From CALDTK01 sp963837005 (GTDB lineage Bacteria; Bacteroidota; Bacteroidia; Chitinophagales; Saprospiraceae): DNA of 64,000 nucleotides. The stretch spans positions 1,612,001 to 1,676,000 of the forward strand of contig CAWIMC010000001.1 in assembly GCA_963837005.1 (NCBI GenBank). Reading direction: 5' to 3'. Both the position numbers and the translations under genes were made by a program. The notes under the pieces are model-generated. The model was not told where the DNA came from, made no database searches, and saw nothing but the letters and a program-made list of their open reading frames with translations. Shown in pieces: positions 25,029 through 33,828 of the stretch. Each line of letters opens with the position of its first letter. Positions within the stretch are counted from its first letter, which is position 1.

Positions 25029-26584
25029 TGCTTGAAGTGCCGTACGCCCGTGATGACCATCGCCACGCCCGCCTCATCAGCCGCGTTTATGCTGTCCTTA
25101 TCACGGATCGAGCCGCCCGGCTGGACGACGGCTTTAACGCCGGCCGCGGCGGCAATCTCGACGCAGTCCGAGAAGGGAAAAAAAGCATCACTCGCCATCA
25201 CGCTCCCGTCCAGGCTAAGACCAAAGGCCTCGGCCTTGGTGATGGCCTGCTTGAGGGCATCCACGCGGCTCGTTTGTCCACAACCCATCGACAGCAACTG
25301 CCGGTCGCGCACTAAAGCCACCGTATTGCTCTTCAGGTGCTTCGCGCAAATGTTGGCGAACAGCATATCCGTGAGTTGAGCCTGCGTCGGCTCGGCTTTC
25401 GTGACAACCGTTAGGTCGTCCAGGGTCACTCGACGCAGGTCGACCTCCTGCTCTAGTACCCCGCCGAACATCGACTTAAACTGAAGCATGCCTCTCGCGA
25501 AACTGTTGACCTGCAATAGTCGCCGGTCTTTCTTGCGCTTGAGGAGTTCGAGGGCGTCCTTGTCGTAGCCGGGCGCGAGGGCGACCTCGAAGAAGAGCTG
25601 ATCCATCTCTTGCGCAGTCGCGAGGTCTACCGTCCGGTTAAAGGCGAGTATCCCGCCGAAGGCCGATACCGTGTCCGCCTGCAGTGCCGCGCGCCAGGCC
25701 TCCACTAGAGTCGTTCGGGCCGCTACCCCACAGGCGTTGGTGTGCTTAATAATCGCGACTGTAGGGTCGGCCTGCTCGAATTCGGCCATGAGGCTGTGAG
25801 CGGCCTCCGCATCGACGAGATTGTTGTAGCTCAACTCCTTGCCGTGCAGCTGCGTAAACACCGCGTCGAGGTCACCGAAGAAGCTGCCGCGCTGATGCGG
25901 GTTTTCGCCGTAGCGCAGCACCGTAGCCGGCGCGGCCTGAGCGGTAAACTCCGCTACCCCAGTATTGGTCACGGGAGGGTCGGCAGTCCACCCGGCCTGG
26001 CTGTCGAAGTAGTCCCGAATAGAGCTGTCGTAGCGAGCGCTCTCGGCAAACGCGAATTTCGCCAGCGCCTGGCGGGCCTTCAGTTCGAGGCTTCCCTCAC
26101 CTTCGGTGAGCATCTTGGCCAACAGTTCATACTGCAGTCGACTCGCTACCACGGCTACGTCGCGGTAGTTCTTGGCCGCCGCCCTGATGAGACTAATGCC
26201 TCCGATGTCGATCTTCTCGATGATCTCGGCTTCGTCGGTGGTGCTCGCAACTGTTTCCTGGAAGGGGTACAGGTCTACGATCACGAGGTCGATCTCCGGC
26301 AGTTGGTGCTCGGCGAGCTGGGCGAGGTGCCCCGGCTCCCGGCGCGCGAGGATGCCCCCGAAGACGGCCGGGTGCAAGGTCTTCACGCGGCCATCGAGAA
26401 TGCTCGGGTAGCCCGTGATCGACTCTACGGACGTGACCTCGTAGCCGAGGCCCTCGAGGTGGGACTGCGTGCCGCCGGTACTGTACAGTTTGACATTGTG
26501 CGCTGCCAAAAGCGCTAATACTGGCTCGAGGCCGTCCTTGTGGTACACCGAGATAAGTGCGCTGCGTATTGGGCGTGGCTCCAT
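25025..26584 (-). CDS. purH: Bifunctional AICAR formyltransferase/IMP cyclohydrolase
   Basis: 519 residues, normal length. It catalyses the last two steps of IMP synthesis. The N-terminal MGS-like cyclohydrolase domain shows SALISVYHKDGLEPV, LYSTGGTQ and VKTLHPAVFGGILARR. The formyltransferase domain shows LRYGENPHQRG, IIKHTNACGVA and the C-terminal VVQPGGSIRDKDSINAADE. The ATG at 26584 faces the murF-alr gene. It heads the minus-strand row purH-coaX-barrel-TPR. It carries no copy of the dispersed hairpin element, like other strongly conserved genes in the window. Confidence 0.97.
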   Translation of the reverse strand: MEPRPIRSALISVYHKDGLEPVLALLAAHNVKLYSTGGTQSHLEGLGYEVTSVESITGYPSILDGRVKTLHPAVFGGILARREPGHLAQLAEHQLPEIDLVIVDLYPFQETVASTTDEAEIIEKIDIGGISLIRAAAKNYRDVAVVASRLQYELLAKMLTEGEGSLELKARQALAKFAFAESARYDSSIRDYFDSQAGWTADPPVTNTGVAEFTAQAAPATVLRYGENPHQRGSFFGDLDAVFTQLHGKELSYNNLVDAEAAHSLMAEFEQADPTVAIIKHTNACGVAARTTLVEAWRAALQADTVSAFGGILAFNRTVDLATAQEMDQLFFEVALAPGYDKDALELLKRKKDRRLLQVNSFARGMLQFKSMFGGVLEQEVDLRRVTLDDLTVVTKAEPTQAQLTDMLFANICAKHLKSNTVALVRDRQLLSMGCGQTSRVDALKQAITKAEAFGLSLDGSVMASDAFFPFSDCVEIAAAAGVKAVVQPGGSIRDKDSINAADEAGVAMVITGVRHFKH

Positions 26585-26633
26585 GGCGGCGAAGGTAAAC
26601 GGGCACCGCGGCCGTGTTGCTTACTTCGCGACC

Positions 26634-29165
26634 GTGACTCACTTTACTCTCCACGAGGCTGTTGTTATGGCTGGCGGCCGCATAGCCGGGCGCGACCCAG
26701 GTTCTACGACCATACGGCACTGGGCCTACGACTCACGCTTACCGTTCGCGGCCGAGGGGGCGTGTTTTTTAGCCTTAGGCGGCGGTGCCCGGGCAGGCGT
26801 GGCCTACGTCCCGGAGCTTGTATCGCGCGGAGTCCGACTGTTTTGCGTAAGCGAGACGGACAGGGAGACCCTCCCCGCGGAGGTGCTTCGAGAGGTGTCG
26901 TGCTGGGTCGTCTCCGACGTGCTGTCCGCCGTACAAACGGTGGCGGCTTTCCACCGGCAAACGCTCCCAGGCGCGGTGCTCGGCATAACGGGCAGCAATG
27001 GCAAGACGATTGTCAAAGAGTGGACTTACGCCCTGCTACGGCATCTCGGGCGGCAGGCCTACCGCAGCCCCGGTAGCCACAACTCACAACTGGGCGTCGC
27101 GCTTAGCCTGCTGCACGCAAGTGGTTCTCCCGCATTGATCGAAGCGGGAATCTCACAGGTCGGTGAGATGAGCCGGCTTGCGCAGATGATTCGACCTACC
27201 GTCGGCCTACTCACCAACTTGGGTGCCGCACACGACGCTGGCTTTACGAGTCGTGAAGAGAAACTACGGGAGAAGCTTTGTCTCTTTGCGACTTCAGACA
27301 CCCTTATCTACAGTTGCGATGACCCGTGGCTCGACCAGGAAGTACAGGCCTGGGCCGATAACCTAGGCAGCTCCCCGGCACTACTTCGCTGGACCAGCCT
27401 TCCGGACCGACGACGCGCCGAGATTACGTTCGTCCACTTCGCGGCAAACGAACTGACGCTCGAGCCCGCGCAGTCGTCCGTTTTGGCGAAAGCCCCCCTC
27501 ACTCTCCCCTGCCCCTTCCAGGACGCTGCCTCCCGCCAAAACCTCGCTCACGCCATCGTGTGCGCACTACACTTGCGATCGCTGAACCTGGAGAGTTCGG
27601 ATCAGCCGCCCGTGCGGAGCGTTTTGGCGGAAGCTATCCTCTCCCTCCCACACGGCGACATGCGCCTTCAGGCCTACGCCGGGCGTGATGGCCTGCGCAT
27701 CGTCGACGACAGCTACAGCGCCGATGTGGAAGGCTTTGTGGCGGCAGCGGAATTCTTTACCCAACAAGCGATGGCTGTCGGGGAGCGGGTTTGGATCGTG
27801 GGTCTACCTACGCTCAACTCACGGCGGCGCTGGGATCTTTTAACTTTCGTACGCTCGCTTGCCAATCAGGCGGGCGTCACCAAGCTGATCACCATCGGAG
27901 GCAAGCGCCCCCTAGGGTTGCCAACGTCTAGCGCTCACTTCGACGACACGGCCACTTGTCTCGCCGCCCTCGACCAGCTTTCGCTAAAACATGCGACGGT
28001 GCTCGTCAAAGGGCCGCGCACGCTTGGCATGGACGCCGTCGCGCGACGCTTGCGTGAGCAGAGCCACGAACTGCGTCTCGAGATCGACCTCGGTGCCCTC
28101 GCGCACAACATTGCGGCCTACCGCGCCCGACTCGGGAACGATACTAAAATTTGCGTCATGGTGAAGGCGCGCGCCTACGGAACTGGTGCGGCCGAAGTGG
28201 CAGCTTTCTTCGAGCAACGTGGCGTCGACTACCTGGCTGTCGCGACCATCGACGAGGGCATCGAGATCCGGCGGCAGGGCGTGATGCTGCCGATTATCGT
28301 AGCGCACGTCCTCGCCGAGGAGGTCCATTTGATCCGCGCACACCAACTACAGCCAGAGGTCAGCTCGCTGGCAATGCTGCGGCTATATGCTAGCAGTGCC
28401 CGTGAGGTCGGCGTACCGGTCCACATCAAGGTCGACACCGGGATGCGTCGACTGGGCTTCGATGCGACGAGCGAAGGGGACGCAGGTATTGAGGAGTTGG
28501 TCCGCGAACTTCGCACCGGACACTACCGCGTGGCGAGCGTGTTCAGTCACCTCAGCGCGAGCGACCGGCCCGCTGCCGACGAGTTTTCGCGAAAGCAAGA
28601 CCTTGCCCTTCGCGACGCCGCCGACGCGATCACTGATGCGCTCGGCTACCGGCCGTTGGTGCACCTCCTCAACAGCGCTGGGGCCTGGCGACTGCCCGAG
28701 CTCCGGCACGACATGGTGCGCCTCGGACTCGGTATATACGGACTCGGGCTCGAGGCCGTAGCCCCAAATGCCCTGGAGCCGGCGCACCGCTGGGTGGCGC
28801 GGATCGTACAGCTACGGCGCGTTGCCGCCGGTGACATCGTCGGCTACAACCTCGGGGGCGCAGCAGCCATCGACCGCGTCATCGGCGTGGTCAACGTGGG
28901 CTACGCCGATGGGCTGCGACGCTCGGCGAGCGACGGGGCCTACGCGCTCAGTCTCCGTGGTCGGCGCTGCCCCACGGTCGGGTCGGTGTGCATGGATTTT
29001 ACGATGATCGATCTGGTCAACTGCCCCGAGGCCGTCGTCGGCGACGAGGTTGAGGTCTTCGGTCGGGACCAGCCCGTCGGCACGCTGGCGGCTGTGTACG
29101 GCACGATCGCCTACGAGGTCTTTACCGGGATCGGGCCGCGCGTCAGGCGGGTGTTTTACCGGTAA
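26634..29165 (+). CDS. murF-alr: Fused UDP-MurNAc-tripeptide:D-Ala-D-Ala ligase and alanine racemase (MurF-Alr)
   Basis: A fusion of 843 residues, characteristic of Bacteroidota. The start is set at GTG 26634, giving THFTLHEAVVMAGGRI at the usual MurF N-terminus; an ATG at 26583 is the alternative. The MurF half (about 1-450) has the ATP loop GITGSNGKTIVKEW, and NSQLGVALSLLH and RIVDDSYSAD further on. The racemase half starts near residue 480 with LEIDLGALAHNIAAYRARLG. It has the PLP lysine in KICVMVKARAYGTG, the second-site region HIKVDTGMRRLGF and VGYADGLRR near the C-terminus. One polypeptide makes D-Ala and attaches D-Ala-D-Ala. Hairpin elements encode VLAKA and VLAEA, and possibly LSLK at 27976. 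Confidence 0.93.
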   Translation: MTHFTLHEAVVMAGGRIAGRDPGSTTIRHWAYDSRLPFAAEGACFLALGGGARAGVAYVPELVSRGVRLFCVSETDRETLPAEVLREVSCWVVSDVLSAVQTVAAFHRQTLPGAVLGITGSNGKTIVKEWTYALLRHLGRQAYRSPGSHNSQLGVALSLLHASGSPALIEAGISQVGEMSRLAQMIRPTVGLLTNLGAAHDAGFTSREEKLREKLCLFATSDTLIYSCDDPWLDQEVQAWADNLGSSPALLRWTSLPDRRRAEITFVHFAANELTLEPAQSSVLAKAPLTLPCPFQDAASRQNLAHAIVCALHLRSLNLESSDQPPVRSVLAEAILSLPHGDMRLQAYAGRDGLRIVDDSYSADVEGFVAAAEFFTQQAMAVGERVWIVGLPTLNSRRRWDLLTFVRSLANQAGVTKLITIGGKRPLGLPTSSAHFDDTATCLAALDQLSLKHATVLVKGPRTLGMDAVARRLREQSHELRLEIDLGALAHNIAAYRARLGNDTKICVMVKARAYGTGAAEVAAFFEQRGVDYLAVATIDEGIEIRRQGVMLPIIVAHVLAEEVHLIRAHQLQPEVSSLAMLRLYASSAREVGVPVHIKVDTGMRRLGFDATSEGDAGIEELVRELRTGHYRVASVFSHLSASDRPAADEFSRKQDLALRDAADAITDALGYRPLVHLLNSAGAWRLPELRHDMVRLGLGIYGLGLEAVAPNALEPAHRWVARIVQLRRVAAGDIVGYNLGGAAAIDRVIGVVNVGYADGLRRSASDGAYALSLRGRRCPTVGSVCMDFTMIDLVNCPEAVVGDEVEVFGRDQPVGTLAAVYGTIAYEVFTGIGPRVRRVFYR
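27480..27494 (+). repeat. Dispersed GNAA mini-hairpin element, exact consensus
   Basis: In the MurF half of murF-alr, encoding VLAKA. Confidence 0.85.
27621..27635 (+). repeat. Dispersed GNAA mini-hairpin element, GGAA loop, one wobble
   Basis: GTTTT-GGC-GGAA-GCT, encoding VLAEA. It lies 126 bp from the preceding copy in the same orientation. Confidence 0.6.
27976..27990 (-). repeat. Dispersed mini-hairpin element, stem AGC/GCT, GAAA loop
   Basis: Minus strand GTTTT-AGC-GAAA-GCT at the MurF/Alr linker, with both stem sides changed. Confidence 0.55.
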
Positions 29166-29187
29166 TCCACCGACCGGCAATAAAGGG

Positions 29188-29195
29188 TAATTTTG
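29188..29195 (+). promoter_or_regulatory. Likely -7 promoter element TAATTTTG of the foldase operon
   Basis: TAATTTTG is a perfect match to TAnnTTTG and lies 64 bases before the first foldase ATG. A -33 box at the canonical distance is not obvious. Confidence 0.5.
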
Positions 29196-29259
29196 CGCCG
29201 CTTTAGAAAGGACGGTCCCCGGCGGGCCGACCCCGGCATTACAGCACAGACACTCCTAT

Positions 29260-31224
29260 ATGATCTCACGGTCGCGCAATCTTCTAGTTCTCGCCCTTAC
29301 GCTCTGCGGGGCGGCGGGTCTTGCTCAGTCCTCCCCGACGCTCTTTACGGTCGGCGACCACGGCGTGAGTGCCGAGGAGTTCGACTACATCTACCGCAAG
29401 ACCAACGCCGACAGTGCCGACTACTCACAGGCGTCCGTCGAGGAGTACCTCGATCTGTACAAGCGCTTCAAGCTCAAGGTCGCCAAGGCGCGCGCACTGC
29501 AGTTGGACACCGTGCAGGCGCTGCGCCAGGAGCTCAATGGCTACCGCCGCCAGCTCACCGACAGCTACGTCGCCGACCAGGAGATCACCGAGCCACTGGC
29601 GCGTGAGCTGTTCGAGCGCCGCAATGCCGATGTCGACATCCTCCACATTGCCGTCAAACTTCCAGCCGCAGGGCAGGACACGAGTGCGGCTTTCGCCAAA
29701 ATCCGCGACGCCCGCCGCCGCGTAGCCGCAGGCGAAGACTGGGCAGCCGTGGCGCGAGGACTATCCGAAGATCCTTCGGTGGCGCAAAACGGTGGTTCGG
29801 TCGGTTTTGTGACCGCGCCGCTGCCAGCCGGACTCTACGCTCTCGAGAACGCCATCTACGAGACGGCCATCGGCGAGGTGAGCGACATCGTTCGCTCGGA
29901 GCAGTTCTACCACATCATCCGCCCCACGTCGAGGCGTGCAGCCCGCGGGGAGATAGAGGCCGCGCACATTTTCATCCGCAAAGACACGGAGGCCGGTGGC
30001 GACCCAGCAGCAGCCAAGACACGTATCGACAGCATCTACGCGGCGCTGGAGCGGGGAGAAGAGTTCGACGAACTCGCCGCTGACCTCAGCGAAGACACGC
30101 GCTCGGCCCCACGCGGCGGGTACATCGGCTTTTTTGGCATCAACCGCTACGACCGCACTTTCGAAGACGCGGCTTTCGGCATCGCAGAAAACGGCGAGTA
30201 CTCCGCCCCAGTGGAGACCAACGTCGGGTGGCACATTCTCAAGCGCGTGAGCCGCCGCCCGCAGGGGGAGTGGCCGCAAGTCAAGCAGGAACTCTACGCT
30301 CGCGTCAAGCGGATGCCGCGCTACGAGGAAGGCGAGGCGGCCATGGTGCGTCGCATGCAGTCAAAGTACGGCTTTCGCCAAAACCAGCCCGCCGTGGACG
30401 CCCTACTACGCAACCCCGGCGATAGCCTCTTCCTACCCGAGTGGTCACTGCCAACGGCGGGAGATGTACAGCTCTTTAACTTCGGCGCGGAGCGTCGCGC
30501 CACCACGCAAGATTTCAAAAACTACCTCTCCGAGCAGTCGGCCCGTCGCCTACAACTGCGCGGCGTAGCCCCTGACCAGGCCTTCGAACAACTCTATGAA
30601 GAGTTCGTCGCTGACCAAACCGTTGCCTATACCGAGGAGCGCCTCAACGTCGATAATCCCGCATTTTACAACCTGATGCGCGAGTACGAAGAGGGCATCC
30701 TCCTCTTCGAAGCCACGAAGGAGAACGTCTGGGACAAAGCCTCGCAGGACACCGTCGGGCTGGAGGCCTTCTACCGCGCTAACGCGGCTCGCTACCAGTG
30801 GGACGAGCGGGTGGTGGTGGACTATTACACCATGCCATCATCACAGCGTACCGCCCTAGAGGCATCGCTGTTAAAGTTCGCTCGTAAGCACAGCCCAGAG
30901 GAGGTGCTCGCCAAGTTTAACGCAGACACAACGGTCGTGACGCACGTCGAGCGCACCGTCGAGCGCGGCCGCGAGCCACAGCTCGACGCGATGACCTGGA
31001 AACGCGGCCTCGAGGTCCCGGCCCTGGTAGACGACGCCCGCAAAACGGTGCGCGTAGGCCTGGTGCAGAAGGTTTTGCCGAAAGGCGCCAAAAAACTCAA
31101 CGAGGCTCGCGGGTACGTCATCGCCGACTACCAGGACGAACTCGAGCGTCGCTGGGTGAGCGAGCTAGAGCGTGAGTTTCCTATCGTGGTTAACGGTGAG
31201 GTGTTGGAGTCGATCATCAAATAG
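29260..31224 (+). CDS. Periplasmic PpiC/parvulin-type peptidyl-prolyl isomerase, two rotamase domains
   Basis: 654 residues with a signal peptide (ISRSRNLLVLALTLCGAAGLAQ). A SurA-like N-terminal helical region (VEEYLDLYKRFKLKVAKARALQL) is followed by two parvulin domains. The first contains SEDPSVAQNGGSVGFVTAPLP at about residues 167-188, the second SEDTRSAPRGGYIGFFGINRYD at about 278-299. A long C-terminal helical part follows (about 360-654). This is the first of three foldase genes arranged head to tail, with its stop touching the next start. Likely helps outer-membrane and T9SS proteins to fold in the periplasm. Two hairpin elements near the first and second domains encode AFAKI and GFRQN, and a third, swapped-stem copy encodes VLPKG. 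Confidence 0.87.
   Translation: MISRSRNLLVLALTLCGAAGLAQSSPTLFTVGDHGVSAEEFDYIYRKTNADSADYSQASVEEYLDLYKRFKLKVAKARALQLDTVQALRQELNGYRRQLTDSYVADQEITEPLARELFERRNADVDILHIAVKLPAAGQDTSAAFAKIRDARRRVAAGEDWAAVARGLSEDPSVAQNGGSVGFVTAPLPAGLYALENAIYETAIGEVSDIVRSEQFYHIIRPTSRRAARGEIEAAHIFIRKDTEAGGDPAAAKTRIDSIYAALERGEEFDELAADLSEDTRSAPRGGYIGFFGINRYDRTFEDAAFGIAENGEYSAPVETNVGWHILKRVSRRPQGEWPQVKQELYARVKRMPRYEEGEAAMVRRMQSKYGFRQNQPAVDALLRNPGDSLFLPEWSLPTAGDVQLFNFGAERRATTQDFKNYLSEQSARRLQLRGVAPDQAFEQLYEEFVADQTVAYTEERLNVDNPAFYNLMREYEEGILLFEATKENVWDKASQDTVGLEAFYRANAARYQWDERVVVDYYTMPSSQRTALEASLLKFARKHSPEEVLAKFNADTTVVTHVERTVERGREPQLDAMTWKRGLEVPALVDDARKTVRVGLVQKVLPKGAKKLNEARGYVIADYQDELERRWVSELEREFPIVVNGEVLESIIK
29688..29702 (-). 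repeat. Dispersed GNAA mini-hairpin element, one flank mismatch
   Basis: Minus strand ATTTT-GGC-GAAA-GCC, encoding AFAKI in the first foldase. Confidence 0.75.
30370..30384 (-). repeat. Dispersed GNAA mini-hairpin element, exact consensus
   Basis: In the first foldase, in the rarer frame that encodes GFRQN. Confidence 0.85.
31072..31086 (+). repeat. Dispersed mini-hairpin element, swapped stem GCC/GGC, GAAA loop
   Basis: GTTTT-GCC-GAAA-GGC near the end of the first foldase, encoding VLPKG. Confidence 0.75.
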
Positions 31225-32096
31225 TGGCCTACCTCACTCGATACCCCGCGCGTGGTGCCGTCACGGTAGCGCTGAGCCTCGGACTCGCTACCTGTGGCTA
31301 CTTCTCGGTGGATTACCAAGACGAGAGCCCGGTGTTGGCGCGCGTCGGCGAGCGCGAATTGCACAGCTCCGAAGTCGGTGATCTGATCCCGACAGGGACC
31401 CCGGCCGAGGACAGTATCGAGATACTGCGCAACTACGTGATGCGTTGGGCGCGAGAGGCCAGCGTTATGAACCAGGCCCAGTTTGCGGTCGGCAACGCCC
31501 CAGATATCGACCGCCTCGTGGAGGACTACCGCTCGAGTCTCCAGCGCCACCGCCTCGAGGAACAGTTGCTCACGAGTGAGGTCGATACCGTCGTTGACGC
31601 CGCTCTTCTCCAGGAGATGTACGAACAGATGGACGACAACCTGGAGGCTCCGCATCAGTTGGTGCGAGCCTTCGTCCTGAAGGCTCCGGCGGCCCACCAG
31701 CGCCTCGGCGACTTGAAGACGGCTTGGCAAGCGTCTGCGGACGGTCTCGTCACCCCACAACTCCAGCAATTGGCGGCGGAGGTCGCGACCCTCGCGCTGC
31801 TGGATGCCCGCCGCTGGTTCGAGGCTCCCGAGCTCGAATTGGCGCTACCGAAGACCTCCGGGGACATTCCGACGGGCTCGCGCGTTATCGAAGACGGGGA
31901 GTCGACGTACTTCGTAACCGTTTTCGAATCCGTAAGTCGCGGGGCGAAGGCTCCGCTGCCCTATCTCGAGCCACGGCTCCGCAAAATGATCCTCGAGCAG
32001 CGCCGCACTGCCTTCCTCGAGACGTACATTACCAAAGTTTACAACGACGCCCTCCAGCGTGATGAAGTCAAAATATATGTCGGTACTCCTCCATAG
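31224..32096 (+). CDS. SurA-like periplasmic lipoprotein without a rotamase domain
   Basis: 290 residues starting at GTG 31224, which shares a base with the preceding stop codon. The N-terminus has a hydrophobic signal with a lipobox-like LGLATC. VLARVGERELHSSEVGDLIP is the SurA/PpiC N-terminal chaperone motif. The rest is helical (YVMRWAREASVMNQAQFAV and the segment around EDYRSSLQRHRLEEQLL), with no parvulin motif. It is probably a chaperone-only member of the foldase trio. It overlaps the next gene's start by about 35 bp, so the three are translationally coupled. Confidence 0.75.
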   Translation: MAYLTRYPARGAVTVALSLGLATCGYFSVDYQDESPVLARVGERELHSSEVGDLIPTGTPAEDSIEILRNYVMRWAREASVMNQAQFAVGNAPDIDRLVEDYRSSLQRHRLEEQLLTSEVDTVVDAALLQEMYEQMDDNLEAPHQLVRAFVLKAPAAHQRLGDLKTAWQASADGLVTPQLQQLAAEVATLALLDARRWFEAPELELALPKTSGDIPTGSRVIEDGESTYFVTVFESVSRGAKAPLPYLEPRLRKMILEQRRTAFLETYITKVYNDALQRDEVKIYVGTPP

Positions 32097-33495
32097 CCCC
32101 CTGCCCACCCTCCGCCAGGCTGTCGTGAGCCTCTCCGTTGTTTGCGGCTGTTTGTTCGCCTCGGCCGCTTTCGCGCAAAACCCCCAGATCATCGATCGGG
32201 TCATCGCCACGGTCGGCGGAGAACTCGTGTTGCTCTCCGACCTCGAAGAGCAGGTCGCGCTGGCGGCCTCACAAGGGGGCAAACCCGTGGCCGTTCGCGA
32301 GCGGTGCCAGATCCTCGAGCAGATTCTGACCGCCAACCTCCTGATTAATCAAGCGAAGCTGGACAGCGTCGAAATCACCGAGGCACAGGTAGAGCAGCAA
32401 CTCAACGCCCGCTTCGACCGCATCCTCGGGATGATGAACAACGACATGAAGCAGTTCGAGGAGTACTACGGCCAGACGATCTCCGAGGTGAAGACGCAGT
32501 TCCGCGACGACCTGCGCGATCAACTTTTGTCGGAAAAGATGCGCGCTAAAGTGGTAGCAGAGGCGCGGATGACGCCCTCGCAGGTGCAGCAATTTTTCGA
32601 GACGATCCCTACGGACAGCCTGCCCTACTTCAACTCCGAGGTAGAGTTGCGCGAGTTGGTCTACAAGCCGAAAGTGAGCGAGGAGGCCCGCGCGGTTGCC
32701 TTAGACCGCATCAATACACTCAGGGAGTCGATTGTCGAAGGCGGGGCCGACTTCGCGGTACTGGCACGCAAGCAGAGCGCCGACCCCGGCAGCGGACGCC
32801 AGGGTGGTGAACTCGGCTGGGCCCCGCGCGGCACCTTTGTGCCGGAGTTCGAGGCGGCAGCTTACCGGCTCGACGTCAACGAGGTGAGTGAGGTGGTGGA
32901 GAGCCCGTTCGGGTTTCACATCATCCAACTCCTAGAGCGGCGCGGCAACAAGATTCGGACGCGGCACATTCTCATCAAGCCGGAGATCGGCGCCGCAGAC
33001 CTAGTAAAGGCCGAGCAAGCCCTCGATTCGATCCGTGGACTGATCGTGCGGGACTCGGTACTGTTCCGGGTGGCGGTGTCGCAGTTTGGCGACGACAAAC
33101 AGCAGAGCTTCTCTAATGGTGGCCGCCTCGAGAACCCCGCCACCGGCAACACTTTCTTCGAGATCGGCGACCTCGACCCCGTAGCCTTCTTCGCGATCGA
33201 CAGCATGAAGGTTGGGGGCGTCAGCGGCCCGGTACAGTTCGAGACCCCGGGCTCGGGCGAGATTGTGTATCGCATCTTCCAACTCGACAGCCGGTCGAAG
33301 CCACACAAGGCGAGCCTCCGCACCGACTACGACAAGATCCGCACCGCAGCCGTAGAGTCGCGCAAGGCTGAGATCATGAGCGACTGGGTAAACGCGACAA
33401 TCCAGAAGACCTACGTGCGAATCGACCCGTCATTAGTGGATGAGTGTAAGCTTAAGGATCGGTGGCGACCAAATGAGTATGCGGCGCAGCCTTGA
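32062..33495 (+). CDS. surA: SurA-type periplasmic peptidyl-prolyl isomerase
   Basis: 477 residues from ATG 32062 (KSKYMSVLLHSPLPTLRQ), with a signal peptide ending near SAAFAQ. The SurA N-terminal chaperone domain opens with IIDRVIATVGGELVLLSDLEEQV. The first parvulin domain shows SADPGSGRQGGELGWAPRG...PFGFHIIQLLERRG, and a second one follows with QFGDDKQQSFSNGG. SurA delivers unfolded barrel proteins to the BAM machinery. The second rotamase domain is less regular than the first. It is the last gene of the trio, with an exact hairpin element 8 bp after its stop. Confidence 0.88.
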   Translation: MKSKYMSVLLHSPLPTLRQAVVSLSVVCGCLFASAAFAQNPQIIDRVIATVGGELVLLSDLEEQVALAASQGGKPVAVRERCQILEQILTANLLINQAKLDSVEITEAQVEQQLNARFDRILGMMNNDMKQFEEYYGQTISEVKTQFRDDLRDQLLSEKMRAKVVAEARMTPSQVQQFFETIPTDSLPYFNSEVELRELVYKPKVSEEARAVALDRINTLRESIVEGGADFAVLARKQSADPGSGRQGGELGWAPRGTFVPEFEAAAYRLDVNEVSEVVESPFGFHIIQLLERRGNKIRTRHILIKPEIGAADLVKAEQALDSIRGLIVRDSVLFRVAVSQFGDDKQQSFSNGGRLENPATGNTFFEIGDLDPVAFFAIDSMKVGGVSGPVQFETPGSGEIVYRIFQLDSRSKPHKASLRTDYDKIRTAAVESRKAEIMSDWVNATIQKTYVRIDPSLVDECKLKDRWRPNEYAAQP

Positions 33496-33503
33496 GAGCT
33501 ATC

Positions 33504-33518
33504 GGCTTTCGCCAAAAC
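33504..33518 (-). repeat. Dispersed GNAA mini-hairpin element, exact consensus, intergenic
   Basis: Minus strand exact copy, 8 bp after the surA stop codon. Confidence 0.88.
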
Positions 33519-33621
33519 GGAGGACCCTAGTACAGGCGTTGGAGACCCGCGTCGGAATAGGATCTCCGTGCGCTAAGCTTGCACAACTAGAAGTGAAGCC
33601 TCGCCCAATTCTATGTGGCAA

Positions 33622-33636
33622 GGCTTTCGCCAAAAC
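33622..33636 (-). repeat. Dispersed GNAA mini-hairpin element, exact consensus, intergenic
   Basis: Second exact copy in the same gap, same orientation, 118 bp from the first and directly beside the inverted repeat. Confidence 0.88.
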
Positions 33637-33640
33637 AGGA

Positions 33641-33672
33641 ACGCTCGACCCAGGATTTCCTAGGTCGAGCGT
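33641..33672 (-). terminator. Hairpin between convergent genes, possible terminator
   Basis: 15-base arms ACGCTCGACCCAGGA and TCCTAGGTCGAGCGT with one mismatch and a two-base loop. On the minus strand TCCTGTTTTG follows, giving a modest U-rich tail for transcripts of the POT gene. Confidence 0.5.
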
Positions 33673-33674
33673 CG

Positions 33675-33814
33675 TACCGCTAGACATTCATGCTTGCTCC
33701 AGTACAAGTTTAGCGTTGACGGGCCTTATCGTTCTTTGCGTCTCCTTCGCGTAGCGCAGCGGCTTCGCGTTCAAGCGTCCAGACGTGCCCGGTTAGCGGA
33801 AATGTCTAGCGGTA
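33675..33814. repeat. Spaced perfect 14-bp inverted repeat
   Basis: TACCGCTAGACATT (33675-33688) and its reverse complement AATGTCTAGCGGTA (33801-33814) enclose 112 bp. Outside them CGCTCGACC and GGTCGAGCG are also inverted, so the whole could fold as one long stem with a 24-bp side hairpin, like a small MITE-type element or a compound terminator. Confidence 0.55.
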
Positions 33815-33828
33815 TGGTCGAGCGTCTT

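Larger units (their letters stand above)
33496..33828. other. Gene-free stretch with two hairpin elements and nested inverted repeats
   Basis: Between surA and the convergent POT transporter gene. It contains two exact copies of the dispersed element, an inverted repeat at 33641-33672, a spaced inverted repeat (33675-33688 against 33801-33814) and a TTTGCGTCTCCTTCGCG-like tract similar to degenerate repeats at 12.1 kb. No coding frame is convincing. Confidence 0.6.
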
